NCBI GenBank assembly: GCA_964017195.1
Contig: OZ024898.1
Span: 6,426,967-6,490,966 of the forward strand
Reading direction: 5' to 3'
Length of the DNA: 64,000 nucleotides
From: Siderastrea radians
Lineage: Eukaryota > Cnidaria > Anthozoa > Scleractinia > Rhizangiidae
Part shown: in pieces, positions 34,701-48,242 of the stretch
How positions within the stretch are numbered: the stretch's first letter is position 1
How the letters are laid out: each line of letters opens with the position of its first letter
Position numbers and translations under genes: made by a program
The notes under the pieces: generated by a model
Database searches by the model: none
The model's input: only the letters and a program-made list of their open reading frames with translations
Told to the model about the DNA's origin: nothing

Positions 34701-37700
34701 TGGTGGATTGGCTTAAATCTGGTGCAAGACCCGCGAGGCGTGATGTGGAAGGAGGTGGGCGCAAACTTCTGTCGTACTGGTCACAGTGGGGAAGGCTGTT
34801 TCTCAAGGATGGTCTGGTGTTCAGACGCTGGGAAAACGAAGTGACAGGCCAGGAGATCTACCAGCAGATTTGTTTGCCAGAAAGTCTTGTGCCTCAAGTG
34901 TTGTATGCCCTTCATGATAGTCCGTCAGCCGGTCACCTTGGTGTGTCAAAAACTTTGGAGAAGGTGCGGAGGAGATTTTACTGGCATGGCATGCGTGAGG
35001 ATCTCGAAAATCACATTAGAAGGTGTGGTCCGTGTGCTGAAGTTAATGACCCCAGCAAGTTGCCTAAAGCACCTCTTATCAACATCAAGTCAGGTCACCC
35101 CTTGCAAAGAGTTGCTATAGACATAGTTGGACCTACGCCAAGGTCAAGCTCGGGTCACGAGTGGCTGCTGGTGGTTTCCGATCACTTTACTAAATTTGCC
35201 CAGGCTTTCCCAGTGAGGAACACTTCAGCAGTAACGCTTGCAAAAAAAGTGATGGGTGAGTACATATGCCGGTTTGGCTGCTTTGAGAGTTTACATTCTG
35301 ATCAGGGAGCCAATGTGGATGGAGCTGTCTTCAAGGGACTGTGCGATTTAATTGATGCAGCAAAAACTCGAACAACGCCATATCATCCCCAGGGTGATGG
35401 GCAAGTGGAGAGATTAAACAAATCACTGGTGAAGATTTTGAGCAAATTGATTTCTGACCATCGCCGGGACTGGGCAGACTTTGTACCGAAAGCGGTCCTT
35501 GCGTACAATACCAGTGTACATGAGTCAACTGGATTTACCCCTTACCGTCTAATGTTTGGCAGAGAAGCTATCTTGCCTCTTGACGCAGTCCTGAAGCTTG
35601 ACACGTCACCGCCCCAGAGAGGGGCACAGTCTTATCCCGATTATGTTATTCAGCAGAAGAAGCAACTGGAGGAGACAGAGCACATAGTGAGAGAGAACCT
35701 CAAGCGGGCGCAGAAAACTCAGAGAGCTTATTACGACACCAAATGCCACGGTCAGCGGTTTCGTGTAGGAGACCGAGTCTGGTATCGAAACCGAACCAGA
35801 TCAAGGAGGAAGAAATTCCTCAAACCTTGGTGTGGTCCTTGGAGGGTTGTGAAAGCCCTGTCTGATGTTACCTATCGCATTGAGGAGGAGAGAAGGAAAG
35901 CCGGGGAGCGACGCAGGAGGAAGGTGGTACATTTCAATTACCTGAAACCTTGTTTAACACCACCAGAGGTCCATGAGAAACCTCCTCAAGCAAACCACTT
36001 CCAGAGGAGCGGCTCAATCAGAAAGCTCGAGAGATGTGCTGCAGCCAACTCAAGCCCAGGGAGCAGCTGGTGATACTGGTGGGGTCGAATTGGAATGGCT
36101 GGAAAATCCTGTCGTTCTGGCCACAGATGGTCATGAAACGCCTCAGGTCCAGGAGGCGAGTGGAACTCTAAGTCCAGATGCACAGCCCGCTGTTGTGCCT
36201 TACCAGCTGGAGGTCCCTTCAGTAAACAATGAATCGTTTAATGAATTAAGTCAAAGTCCAGTTAGACCGAGACGCGAACGAAGAGAGCCATTGTGGCTCC
36301 AGGACTACGTTAGAACAGTTGTTGTTTATCCTGCCTTGCCTTTTACTCTTGTTGGAACAGTTGCTATTTAACTTTTGATAACTCAGACTCTAACCTCTGA
36401 CCTTATATGGGAGGGGGTAGTGTAGCGTTGGCGCTGCTTTTTGTCCATGAAATGCCCTTTTTCGTTGGTAGAACTGTTGAATTTCTCGACGAACGTAGCA
36501 GCTTCACCCAAATTTCATTAAAATTCTGGTTGAAAACTGAACAAGTCCTCAGAATTCTAGGTAGTTTTCTTCTTTTTGAATGAGGTGTGTAGTTTCTGCT
36601 GTAAATGAAGGCTCAATGTAGTAGAGGGGAACAGATGGGCGGAAGCCCGGGAGTAAAGGGGGCGGGAGGTGTACGGGAGGCGGAAGCAGAGGTGGGGGAA
36701 GCACGATTCCCAAGGTGGCAAATAAGGTGAAAACCGAGAGTAAAGGGTACAGGAGGTGGGAAGTTTAAAATCCCCCTGCCTCCCCTCCCCCCCCCCGACA
36801 CACACACACACAGACAATGCAATTACAGTCGACCTCAAGTTATGATCAGTATTGTGAAACACGTTTAAGTTGTCGACTTAACACGAAGCGAACCTACAAA
36901 AGGGAGGCTGAGGTGTTCAGCCTGTGGAGGTGCCGATGGAGGCATTTAATTGGCTCACTTGCCAGACCAAAAGGGACTTGCTTTCGAGTCGAACATTCTC
37001 GCATTACTCGCAAAATTGGTAGCCGATGAACAAGATAATAGTTAATCCTCGGCGAAATGAGGGGATAATTCTTCGATAATCGCACGAATGGAAATATCGT
37101 GTATGTTAACCCCGAATTTTTGCAATGAAAATTTTCTGAAGACGAAAAGAGTCAAGAGGCGAAATACCAGGTGCTATGAACAAGATAAAAGCAAACCGAA
37201 ACCGATCAAATAATAAACAACTCGATCCGTAGGAAGACGGCTTTTGCAAAACAAAACGAGGTGTAAAATAAACCAAATAGCAGTCTAACTCTTCACAGAT
37301 TTTTCGGGGAAACTTATACTTCTGTATAATGGTTTATAATGAGATCAAGCCGATGAAAGAAGCCCAAAGGGTGAGAGTATTATGAACAAAATAAATCATA
37401 GAATCCGGCAGCGGATTATAAACCAACTGCAATTGCGGCCGCGTTTGAAAAATGTCCCAGCAAATTACGTCTTCACAGACTAATATTCAACTTCAAGTCT
37501 TGAAATAAATTTGTAGAAGTCTTTGACTTTGGTTTGTTAATAGTTTAGCGGTGAGGAAGCTGTTTTGGTAACTCCGCAGAATTTGAATTGTTAGTCTCAG
37601 GTTTTTCAGTGTTTGTCTCGAGTTTATCAACTCCAGTTGAGAACCTCAAACTCACATATAAATTGTAACGTTTCGGAGTTAAATGAGATTTGATGGCTTA

Positions 37701-40700
37701 CTTGTATTTGTACGCTATACATTTAATATCTACAGCTTATTTTATTCGAGGTTTATTCATTCGTTGTTCGGATAAACAAACGAACATTCTACTTGATATC
37801 AACTGCGTGACTGTTACATCGGCAACTACCGTTGTACAAAATTAGACTGGAACCAACCGAGCGTTTCAAGGGGGGGGGGGGGAGCCTTCCCTTTTATAGG
37901 ATCGCTTTCGTGTTTAAACTCACTAATTGAAAGCTCTCGTAAGCGACCGCGACAACTTTTGAGACTAACCGTCTGGTCTTTTCCTTTGTTTTAAAGTTCT
38001 TCTAAGCGACCACTGGGCAACCACTTAAATAAGAGCATTCATTTCTAGACAAAATTTAGTAATATTAATCGCAGATTTAATAGTGGAGTGCGTTCGACTC
38101 AACCTTTGTCGACACCGAAATTAGGGAAAGAAAGAGTCTCCTCAGCTTTCTAATCTTTCTCGACCCTTCCCCTCGGTTGTTATCCGTTGATATATTTTCA
38201 ATAGAAAATCGAACATTGTCAGATATGAAATACATGTAATGTAAATCTTAAAATAACAAAGTTGCGTGACATATGTTATATTTCAGGCGGACATATTTAG
38301 TTACATGACCGCTTGTATGTACTCATCGAAAATTTCACATGTAAATACAGAATTAAACTGAAATGTTACAACTACCGTCGAACCCTTTACCTTTGATAAC
38401 CTCCAAAAATGTTCGCGCAATGGTCCTCTCAACCTCTTTTAGTTCGCGGCTTCGTTGATAAACGTCGATTTCCGAAATAAGCAGACAACGCGATTTCTAA
38501 ATTTAAAAGTGGCATCATGGACATTACACAAAAACTTCGAGAGTGACTCGCCAAGGCATTGTTCGTGAGAGAAATGATTTAAGTATCAAGTAAATTTAAA
38601 TAGCGTGTTTCTTTCACGGACATAAAAATGTAGCATGCCGAGTGGTTATTCATCGAAGGCGAGAAGGTTAGAATGCCAACTGAACGGCGAGCTGCAGGTT
38701 GACATATGTACCAAGGAGTCGTGCATAATTCTCTAAGACTTCGATCAAGGATTTACAATAACTCCTTGGGCGAAAGGTTGCTTTTGAAGCCTGGTACTTC
38801 CCTCGTTCGAAACAAGCTTCTTCGCAACAAAGACGCCTTTGGATGTGAAAGCGAGGTCATTTGGTTCCATGAAAGCGAGTCAAAGTATGCACCAGTTCCC
38901 GGTCGAGGTTACGCCTCCGCAAAAATCTTCGGGGGGGCTAAATTGGTGTCCGTCCATCCATCCACTACAGAGAAAGGGCTCTCTTAAGAGACCACCCTTT
39001 ACTGTTTTATCTCGTGGTTGCTTACGAGAGCCCATTTTCGTAAGCGACCAGCTCTAGTTGTGACCACTTTTCTGGATTCCTAAGGTGGTCGCTTACGAGA
39101 GCTTCGACTGTAGTTTCACTTCCATTCACATGTAAACAAAACACAATAAACATAAAATTATAAACGAACAATAAATCGACTAGTGCAATATCACTTCTCA
39201 GGGATGCAATTCCACGCTCAATACCTCACTGGATCAGCCGATCAGAGTGTCAGTTTTCTTTGACCTATGCGATTATCAAATGTCATTTGAGACGAAACTA
39301 TTCAAAAGAGTATGATTACCTCCTCCATGTAGACTCCAACTGCTCTTTCCAGTCCGTTCCTTTTTCTCTCTATCAAGGTGAGCAAATCGTCACGGTCCTT
39401 GTACGGACAATACTTCCTTGTTAATGTTCCATTGACTTTGACCTCGTAATACTTTTCCTTGGTTTCTGAATCTTCCTTCATGTTCGCGATGTTTGCTTCA
39501 CATCCCCAGTCTCTTTTTTCATCAGGAAACAGAGATGAAGGGTTGAACTTTAACAGATCTATTATCGGGCCCACCATAAACTTGAAAGGCTTCGGGTAGG
39601 TACGAATTGAAGCCAGCCATTGCGTCAGGTCATATTTTATCGTTGGAGAATTAAAGTCTGTGATTATAGAAGCGATTTTCTGGTCTCCTCCTTCGGTAGT
39701 TATAGACGTTGATGAAGTTTTGGATTGCTTCTTCTGACTGCTTCCGCCGCTACTTTCATACTTAGCGTGAAAACTTGAAAACAAACTTTTGTATCCAACT
39801 TCAGCGACTTGGCTAAATTCTTCTTTACTTGCAAACTGACTGGCATCCATTGTTTGAAAAATTTGAAGCCGACCGCCAAACTTTGCTGACTTTACGTAGT
39901 GCGTTCCCCAACGAAGAATAAAATCCTCTGTAAATGCAATATATGTGTGTGTTAGTATTTAACAAACGCTCTTCACCCTCGGACGTACAAAGGAAGAGGA
40001 AGGGGGGGGAGAGATATCAACTCCCGTTAGGTTTTTCGTCAATTTATCAGACAATTTTTTCTCAAAATCGCCCATTTTCAGTAACCGTATTAGTTTATTC
40101 CTTAGACACACTTTGGCAAAGTTTGGTGGGAATCGGTTGCTATGGCTATGAGGTATGATGTCATAAGTCCAATAAGATCATCCCAATTTGATATTAAGTG
40201 AAAAGAAAATTTATGTTTACATTGTTACTACTCGATCAAACATTCAAGTGATGAGAATAACATAGGTTAACACCAAGATATGTGGTCTTGATATTTAAAC
40301 AATTTTTTTAGTAGAATCATGGGAAATGTAAGGAGAACAGAAAGGAGAATATGCACGTTCATCTTCAGGGCGTAAAGGGTTAGGGCTTTTCAAAATGTAG
40401 GCTTCTTACTCATTTACAGTTGTTCACTGAACTTGAACCCGGGGAATAAAGAAGGGCACTTACGGAATTTGACAGCTGCACCAGGAGCTAGATAGTTTGT
40501 TGGAAGCTCCATGAATTCCTGAAGAAATTCCACATTAAAATCGTTTGGCTTGACTTCGTCTAGAAAGATTTCATACCTACGATGAACACGAAAAATTTAG
40601 GGAATAGAAAATGGCGTGTATGTGAACCCAAGCTGTGGGCGAGGGTTAACATAAGTGCTTAGAAATCTTCCAAAATTGCACATTCTAAAACGACTCAACC

Positions 40701-43700
40701 AATCAGGTCGCTCCAATATATGAGCAAAACTTTATAATGCATAGTTGTATAATCGTACCTTGCTTGCATTCAACGTTAAAATTCGGTTACCAAACATGAT
40801 TTCTCCTTTACAGTATCTGTAATCCGGTGGAGATTTATGAGGAAAAGCATGTTTTAGAATGCATTTCCAATAAAAATGGCTAAGGTCGCCAAGTATCTCC
40901 CTTAAGTCATAAGTCAAGTCTCTGGAGAAGAAATGCTTGTTTTTTATTTTTTTTTTCTTGGGTTTGATTTCCTATTTTTCGAGCATAGTGTAAGGATCGT
41001 GAAAATAACTCGGTAATGCCATGCTGACATAAAATGAGAGGTTGCAGTGTACCCAGAACTTAGCCATGTGGTTTTACAATAAAAGCGGCGAGTGCTTTTC
41101 TACATTCCTATAAGTGTTTTACAACAATTTAGAACTGTTAGCTGCTGTATTTATGGGGTTAGGTGAAAGTGCAATGCACATAATGAAAGAAGGAGGAACT
41201 CAGCACTCTAATACCAGATATCGTGGGAACATTTTCACAGTTTTTAATATTACAGATAATTTTGACATTCCCAGCGTTAGCTGGAAAGAGGGAAACGGGG
41301 GGAGGGGACGGGAATTTCCAACATGGCCACCAGTCAAACTATTTTGTTAAAAAACAGCACGGAGCCCAATTTTCTTAGTACATGGTTAAATTGTGATTTA
41401 AAAGATAGCTGCTTGTCAAATTGCCCATTAAATTTATGATGCTTTTCCCGTATCATGAACCGCGCAAAAAATGCTCTTTGTATGAGAGTTTCGCGGACCA
41501 TCTCAAGATGCACAGAATGTATGCGCATTAACAAAAGGAGCACCGCCCTTAACGGATTCGCGTATTTATTACCCACCTATCAATATCAATGGAATAACGC
41601 GACATGTATTTCTCTGATCCACTAAGTGAAGAGTCTCCCCATGCCCTTTTAACTCCGGCGAAAAAACCCCAATGAGATCCCGACATTCCTGCCTGTTGCT
41701 GAAGAAATTTTTTGTACTCTTCTCGACTGTAAAAACTATGCATGGAAGAGCTGGTATCGTACACACCATGCACTTTCATGCTATCAGGGACGTTAGACTC
41801 ATCATATCTGCAAAAAACAAACAAACAAACATAAAAAATTCTATATGAGATACCGTAAATGTACGGCAAGCGTATTTCTCCCAGGAGCGAAATAAATCAT
41901 GTTTGGGATTCTGTCCTGCTGTGTTAATAATACGTTCTAGTATACAGCTATTTCAATTAAGGTTGTCGGCTTAAAGGGGTTACGTCATGAGGATTTTGCT
42001 ATTTTAGGTCAATTCTGTGCTAAAATCATAACCTAGTGCCTTCACTCATACACAAAATACTCCTGTAAAACTATGAGGAAGATATCAAATGAATTTTTTT
42101 CAGGGAGAGCTAACCATAATATTTTTTTGGTGATTTTTGAGAACATAGCATCAAAACTTGAAAAAATTGGCCCAATTTTTTCAAGTTTCAATCCATTTCC
42201 ATCCTTGCCATCAGTAGCAACAGGTGACAGGAAACAGTTTCAGTGGCGTAAGATAGTCTTTAATAACAAAGCTAGAGCATTATTTTTGGAATTCAATTGA
42301 TGCCTTGCATGACAAGACCGGTCTCAGTTTCACGTTTGTCAGAAGTTTGTCAGGAACTTTGAATTTCTTGGTGAAAGTAATAAATGGGCACCAATCCGAT
42401 GATTGACACGGCAATCACGATTCGGCTTTCAATTTTCACTTGTTAGTTCTTGTTATGGAGTGCGTTTGCCGTTTTAACCAGGTAGACAAAAGGATGAGTG
42501 GGATTAAGAATTAGATTTTAAACAAGAGCTCTGGCTAAAAATGATCCTTTTATTTATTTTTTCTTAATTTTCATACTACAAAAACTCATCCATATACTTT
42601 AATTTGCAATTGTACGCAAGCAAGAAGCTGCTGATTTTGGTGAACCTAGGCGTAAAAATCCCGAAATTACCCTGCGGTCTTGTCGGGTAGGCCTATCTTT
42701 CATACGACAACGTAAATTGAAATAGCTGTATACCAAACCAGTGGATAGTGTTTTTCGCGCACTCTGATTGGATACTTAAACTCGGGATTATTGCAGCTTT
42801 TAATAAGAGACCAGAAACAAGGTGAGAATTGGATAACGGCAAAAAGTGGCATAAGCCATGATAAATAGGATGAAATGATGTGAACTGCGGGAATACAAAT
42901 GAAATGGAGATGTGCAGCACGAACGCAGAGGCCACAGGCTCGAATCCCGTTGAAGGCCCGAAAATCTTTTTTTTTTTTCGGGCTTAACTCCGAATTTTCT
43001 TAAATTGCGATTACAACTGCGATTGTCACATCTCCATTTCATTCGAAAGCCATGATGTAGGTCTGGCCTACCCAAAGGTAACCAGTGGTCAATTACTAAA
43101 AAAAAAAAAAAAACATGCTGTTGAAAATAAAATGCATGGAAATTGGCCAGTCAACAAGAACAACATGACGAAATCCTGGTGAATTCTTTCGACATACTTT
43201 GTCATGGCTCACGACGCTATCTTGGACGAGGTGGCAAGAAATTGGAGGCGTTGTTACCAATTCCCATATATTTGGTTCCAATTTTTTTAGAGAGGTAGGC
43301 AAAGTCTCAGAAATTGAAATTTATAGATTGAAGCCGTGATGAGATACGATTATAAATTATACAAATTGAACGGGTTTAAAAAGTTACAAACAGAAGTGTA
43401 GGAAAAAATTCAGGTGACTGGACTTAGCTACATACCTCAAATTTTGCTAGTAGCTTGAGTTAGAATTCATAAATATCTTCATAACTCAAGATGCAGGTTA
43501 TACGAACATTATTCTGTTGTTTTCGGACTTACAAACGAACACTACAATTTTCTGACTTGTGTTCCTGCCGCCACAAAGCTTATTGGAAAACTCGTTTTTG
43601 TGGTACTGGGCACAAACGGTTGAAGAACTGATAAAAATGGTCCCCACCGTGGACATCTGTTTACTTGAAGAAGTGACTCAAATATGTTGTCGAAATTGAA

Positions 43701-46700
43701 AAGCCACTTTTGATTCAATTGATAAGCCACTTTTGATTCAAGTTGCAACTGCCATGATTTAGCTTACAGATAAAAATTGTGTCGTATCTTCTCTGACTTT
43801 GCCATTAAGCCTTTTTTCGAGACACTTTAGCAAATGTTTACAGCTTGCATACATGTATAAATCGACATGAACAGCTTTTTGGCCTTGCGAGATTTTCGCA
43901 AGCCACGTGCACGTATTTCCATTTATATAATTAATTACTTAAAATTAATTAATTAATTAATTAATTGATTAATAAGAATTTCCAGAGCCACATGAACTGG
44001 TACTAGCTGGAACTGAAATTTTGAAACGTTGGTTTATGTGAAGAAATTGAAAACTGGAGAAGTCAATTCGACCGCCGCTGTTCACGTTCCCAAAACTGCC
44101 TTTTCCCTGCTGGTCAGGAGTTAAGCGAGCCTTGTTTATTCTTATGAAATACGTTTAGTTTGGTAGAGGGTAAAATTTCTACTGTATAAGAAAAGAAATT
44201 CAAATTAAAAACTGTTTCTAGTTAGAAAATAACGAGAACCATCCACCAGGCGCCAACACAAAACCACCCTTTTTTGGAAACACATTCCAGTTGTTAGCAA
44301 AATGAAAGGAAAGGAACATTGGCATGGCAAATTCTTGCAATTAAAAGTTAGACATCGAAATGTACACACGTCATAAGCTAACACGAAGCCTTGTCTTTTG
44401 ATCCGACACGTTGAGCAATAATTTCAATCTATTGACCCCCTACTTATCTAGTTCTAAGTTTAATAAAAAGAACACTTATGTGGCAAAAGCGGCTATTTCT
44501 GTCAAAGTAGTCAAAGACCGTTGAGTATCGTAAAACTGCAGATGCCTTACGAATCCATGTGAATGTTTTAAATTAAAAGCAGTCGCTCATTTTGCAGAGC
44601 ACACGAAAGCTGAAATATCTTTCGTACAATGCTTGTGAAAAATCACATCCACACGGTGGTACACGGGGTGGAAGGTTCTTGGAACCCCTACGTTGAGTTT
44701 TTTCTGTTACAATATTTTGCAAAATTTTACCATTGATAGAAAGTCTTCAATGTGCACTACAAGATGGGACAGAAAGGCCACGAAGCCTTTCGCCAACATG
44801 TCGCGATGATGGTGTATACACCTTAAAAATAATAAAAAAATCTAAAATGCGATGCAAACTCACTTTATCTTTCCCTTACAAAATCTTTGAACAATACTCA
44901 GCTTTCGGGATTCTGGGCTGTATTCACCGCGGCCATCAAATCCGACTCCGATGAAGTTGGCGCCATCAATTAATTTCTTAATAGCAAAAAAAACATTAAG
45001 ATTATAGAATCATATTCTTTGAATATACTATTTTATGAATAAAAAAATATTTCATGGTCACAAATTTGAATCCTACTTTGATCTCAATACTGGATACTCA
45101 ACGATATAGTCAAACTGATAAAATGTGATGAAAAAGTATTCATTTGAGGACATTTGAAAGGTCGATCAAAAATGTATTAGCAATATGAAACTATCAAAAA
45201 GTAAAGTTTACTAAAAGTAATAAAGCATATTTGTTTCACAAATAATACGTTTATCCATTCGATGAAAATTTATAGCCACATTTTGGGGACAATAAGTCTA
45301 ATAAATTTTTGTCTCAAAAAAAAAATGAAAGAAGAGGAAGAAAATCGTTCAGGCTTACAAATTTTCAAAATTCACTTACAAGGCAAATGGATGACATCCT
45401 CTTAAATGCATAGCAGGGATCGCCTGGCTGATAGTTTCTGCCATAACATCCATTCATCATAACACCTCCTATTCCCATGGGATAGGTGAATGGTTGAACT
45501 GCAGTTTTTGTCTCTTGCGGTTTATCTTTACTAGTATATTCAGCGTCCACGTGCACACCAGCAGGAACAAACATAGTCTCTGTTTCCCAACCTTTGTTAG
45601 GCTCAATATTCAGTTCCAACTGAAAATAGATTAAATATCGCTTAGTTGTCTGTTGGGAAAGGGGACGGGGGGCAGGATCCTGGTTTACGGAAGGTACGAG
45701 TAGGGGGGGGGGCGGGAAGTGGAAAGTTTAAGCCCCCCTGTCCCCCTAGGCCGAGTGCTTTTATTGTTTTCGAGTGTTTGGAAACCGCGATGAAACACGA
45801 AGCACGAGTTTTTGAAATAGACTTCTCAAACATGCATCATGAACCAAGAACAATGAAAAAATGTCTCACTGATGTGGCATCATAACGTCGAATATAAATT
45901 ACTTTTCTCGTGTTGTTTTAGAGTAATTAGCATTTTAACAGTAGTGTCACAAGTCCCTGAAAAGTTCTATTGTTTTAAGCGGAACACATATATATCCGCT
46001 TGATCTCAATTCGATCATTCTTAATCAGATATGGCGTTGTCACGTTTTCGTGAAGCCAAAACAACCGAAGAGGAGGTAAATCTGGCAAGAACGTCATGCT
46101 AGCCCACATATAAGGCACTATGAATATATACACCAACTGATTAACGCACCTACCTCCACTAACACACACTTTCCTTCACTTGTACTCACTTTCCTTCATT
46201 TGTACTACTTTCCCTCATTTGTACTCACTTCCCTTCACTTGTACTCACTTACCTTCACATTAGTGCCTTATATGTGGGCTAGCATGACGTTCTTGCCCTA
46301 TATGTGGTCTACCATGACGTTCTGGTCGTAAATCTGGTTCGAAATGCGGTACCCAAGTCGACTCAGTACAAGAATAAATGGGCATATGGAATATTTGAAG
46401 AGCGGCAAAGGCAGCGACTGGTTAAAGTACCAATTGTCGAGGTCGCAGGTTTATTTAAAACCTATGACTTTCATCAAGTTGAGTCGTTGGATACACCTTT
46501 GGTCGAGATGAGTGTGTTGTGAATTCATGTCCTGTCCATATTTCAATAACTGTACCATAAGCATTAATGTAAACGGATTATAAAAAAAATGAATGAACGT
46601 AAGGAAAGCAATTTACATTTATTTTGCTCAGTTGGTTTTGGATATTCTGTAATTGCCTTTTGGGATTAATAAAGCTTGTCTATTCACTTCGGTGTTTGTG

Positions 46701-48209
46701 TCATTAATATTTAAATTAGCATAACCCTGCATCACATGGGTTTGACGTTTTATTAAACTCTAGAGTTTGATATTTCATCAAACTATCGTGGAAAGGCCTC
46801 TGTCCAGTGTTTCATCGGGGTCTCAAACCACACACACCTGACCAAATTGGCGTATCCTGATTGGCTTGTAAATTCATGAACGAGGCTGTACACGTGTATA
46901 AGTGCAAACAATTCCAATTTACGTAATTCAACACCAGTCGACATTATTAAAAAGGGTGACCAAACATCGCAGAACAAAGTTGTATTCAGTTTAAACAATA
47001 TTGCATGATGTTGAATCTGTTTGCAAGAAGCCTCGTGAACCCTTACCAACATTTGATTGTCCTTTTTCATACTACAGGTTTTTGTGACGAATTACTAGTA
47101 TAACTTGGCCTTCAAACAAAAACGTTTGCTGCGTTTGTTTCGGAATTGGAACAAACACCACTGAGACTGACAAATCAAAAAAACCAATTCCAAAACCCAA
47201 TGCACATAATAGCAAATGTTTCATAAGCCTTAACTGTGTATATCCTATTTTTTTCAATGAAATTCTTGTCAGCGCTTGTTTAAATTCACTTCCTTTTAAA
47301 CAAATTACAGTTATCTCAAAATTCAGAAGACAACAAACATTATTTCCAGACATTATAAATGTCAGTTTTGTCCAGACACGTTAACCACCACATGATGATC
47401 CACTGGATTTGTTCGTACCAGGCACACTGGGATTCTTCCTGATTAGTCAATGAAGTAACAGGGCGGATCCTTCTAAGTTAAAAGCAGAATCGCCCGTTTT
47501 ATGTGTTTTTCTATCCTTGGCCATCGAAGCGTCGATATTTCAGAAAATTTTCTCCCACCACCTCCCCTCTCGCCGGCCAACGGCTAATCACTATTTCTTT
47601 ACTTTTCTTTAATCATCTTTTGTGTAGGCGTGCTTTTTCGCCCCACGTTTTCGACATAATTTAATCTGTTTAGACTATTCGCTGTGTTGTCAACTAAATA
47701 TTGATTCAATTATACACACCACACCGGTGGCCAGATTTATGCAAAAACAGTTCTTGTTTAACAGTTTTTACGGCGTCTTCAGTGCATTGCGAGTTGAGCA
47801 GAGCGCACGTTAAGAGATTTTGATATTACATGGAACATGTCTCGATACAAAATACCTTTTTGCCGATAAATTCTTCCGCCTTCTGCTGCGCCTCCTCAAT
47901 TATCTTTATTTGCTTTTCTACAGCTTGCTTTACCAAGTCTTTGATTATCTCTGTGCCTACTTCTGCAGCAGCCGCTGGAACAGCTCGTTTCTATGAACAA
48001 TAAATGTAATCAGAAAGCTGCAACAGTTTAATAACCAAGATTGAGAATCTGACAATAGTTGTTACATGGCGGTACTTATTCTTAGCCTATTGTTATTTGT
48101 AATTATGGTAGCTGTAGGTGCTTAAGAAATAATTGTTGCAAACAGTGTCTAAAGGTCTGTGAGAGTTAAATTATCCGTGAATGTCCTTTAATAATAATAA
48201 TAATACTAC

Positions 48210-48242
<33 letters not shown>

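Larger units (their letters stand above)
31254..36430 (+). mobile_element. Gypsy (Ty3-type) LTR retrotransposon, antisense to host gene
   Basis: Gag and Pol in the usual order protease, RT, RNase H, integrase. A candidate 5' LTR of about 137 bp runs TGTAGCG (31254) to TGTTACA (31390). A purine tract (GGGAGGGGG) before TGTAGCG at 36421 marks the expected 3' LTR start, but after about 16 bases the two ends no longer match. The right LTR is therefore truncated, replaced or mis-called, and the right limit is approximate. No target-site duplication found. Confidence 0.85.
30466..39319 (-). other. Intron 8 (8.9 kb), host of the Gypsy element
   Basis: Bounded by exon 8 donor GTAATC and exon 9 acceptor CTCTAG. 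Contains the Gypsy element, a G-rich dispersed repeat with a CA microsatellite (36600-36820) and a TIR element (37931-39104). 30466-31253 and 36840-37930 show no gene. Confidence 0.75.

Noticed and set aside
32184..36183. Minus-strand frames across the Gypsy element
   Set aside because: All are shadows of gag and pol on the plus strand.
40757..40922. Possible extra MACPF exon ([17 protein letters not shown]...; acceptor CTCCAG, donor GTACGA)
   Set aside because: It ends in phase 0 while exon 7 needs phase 2, and exons 6 and 7 join perfectly without it. No MACPF-like motif is present.
47460..47700. Resemblance to the sequence upstream of the SGNH ORF (53300-53460)
   Set aside because: Shared strings (CCATCGAAGCGTC, ATCTTTTGTGTAGG) are short and the alignment is too weak to call a DIRS remnant.
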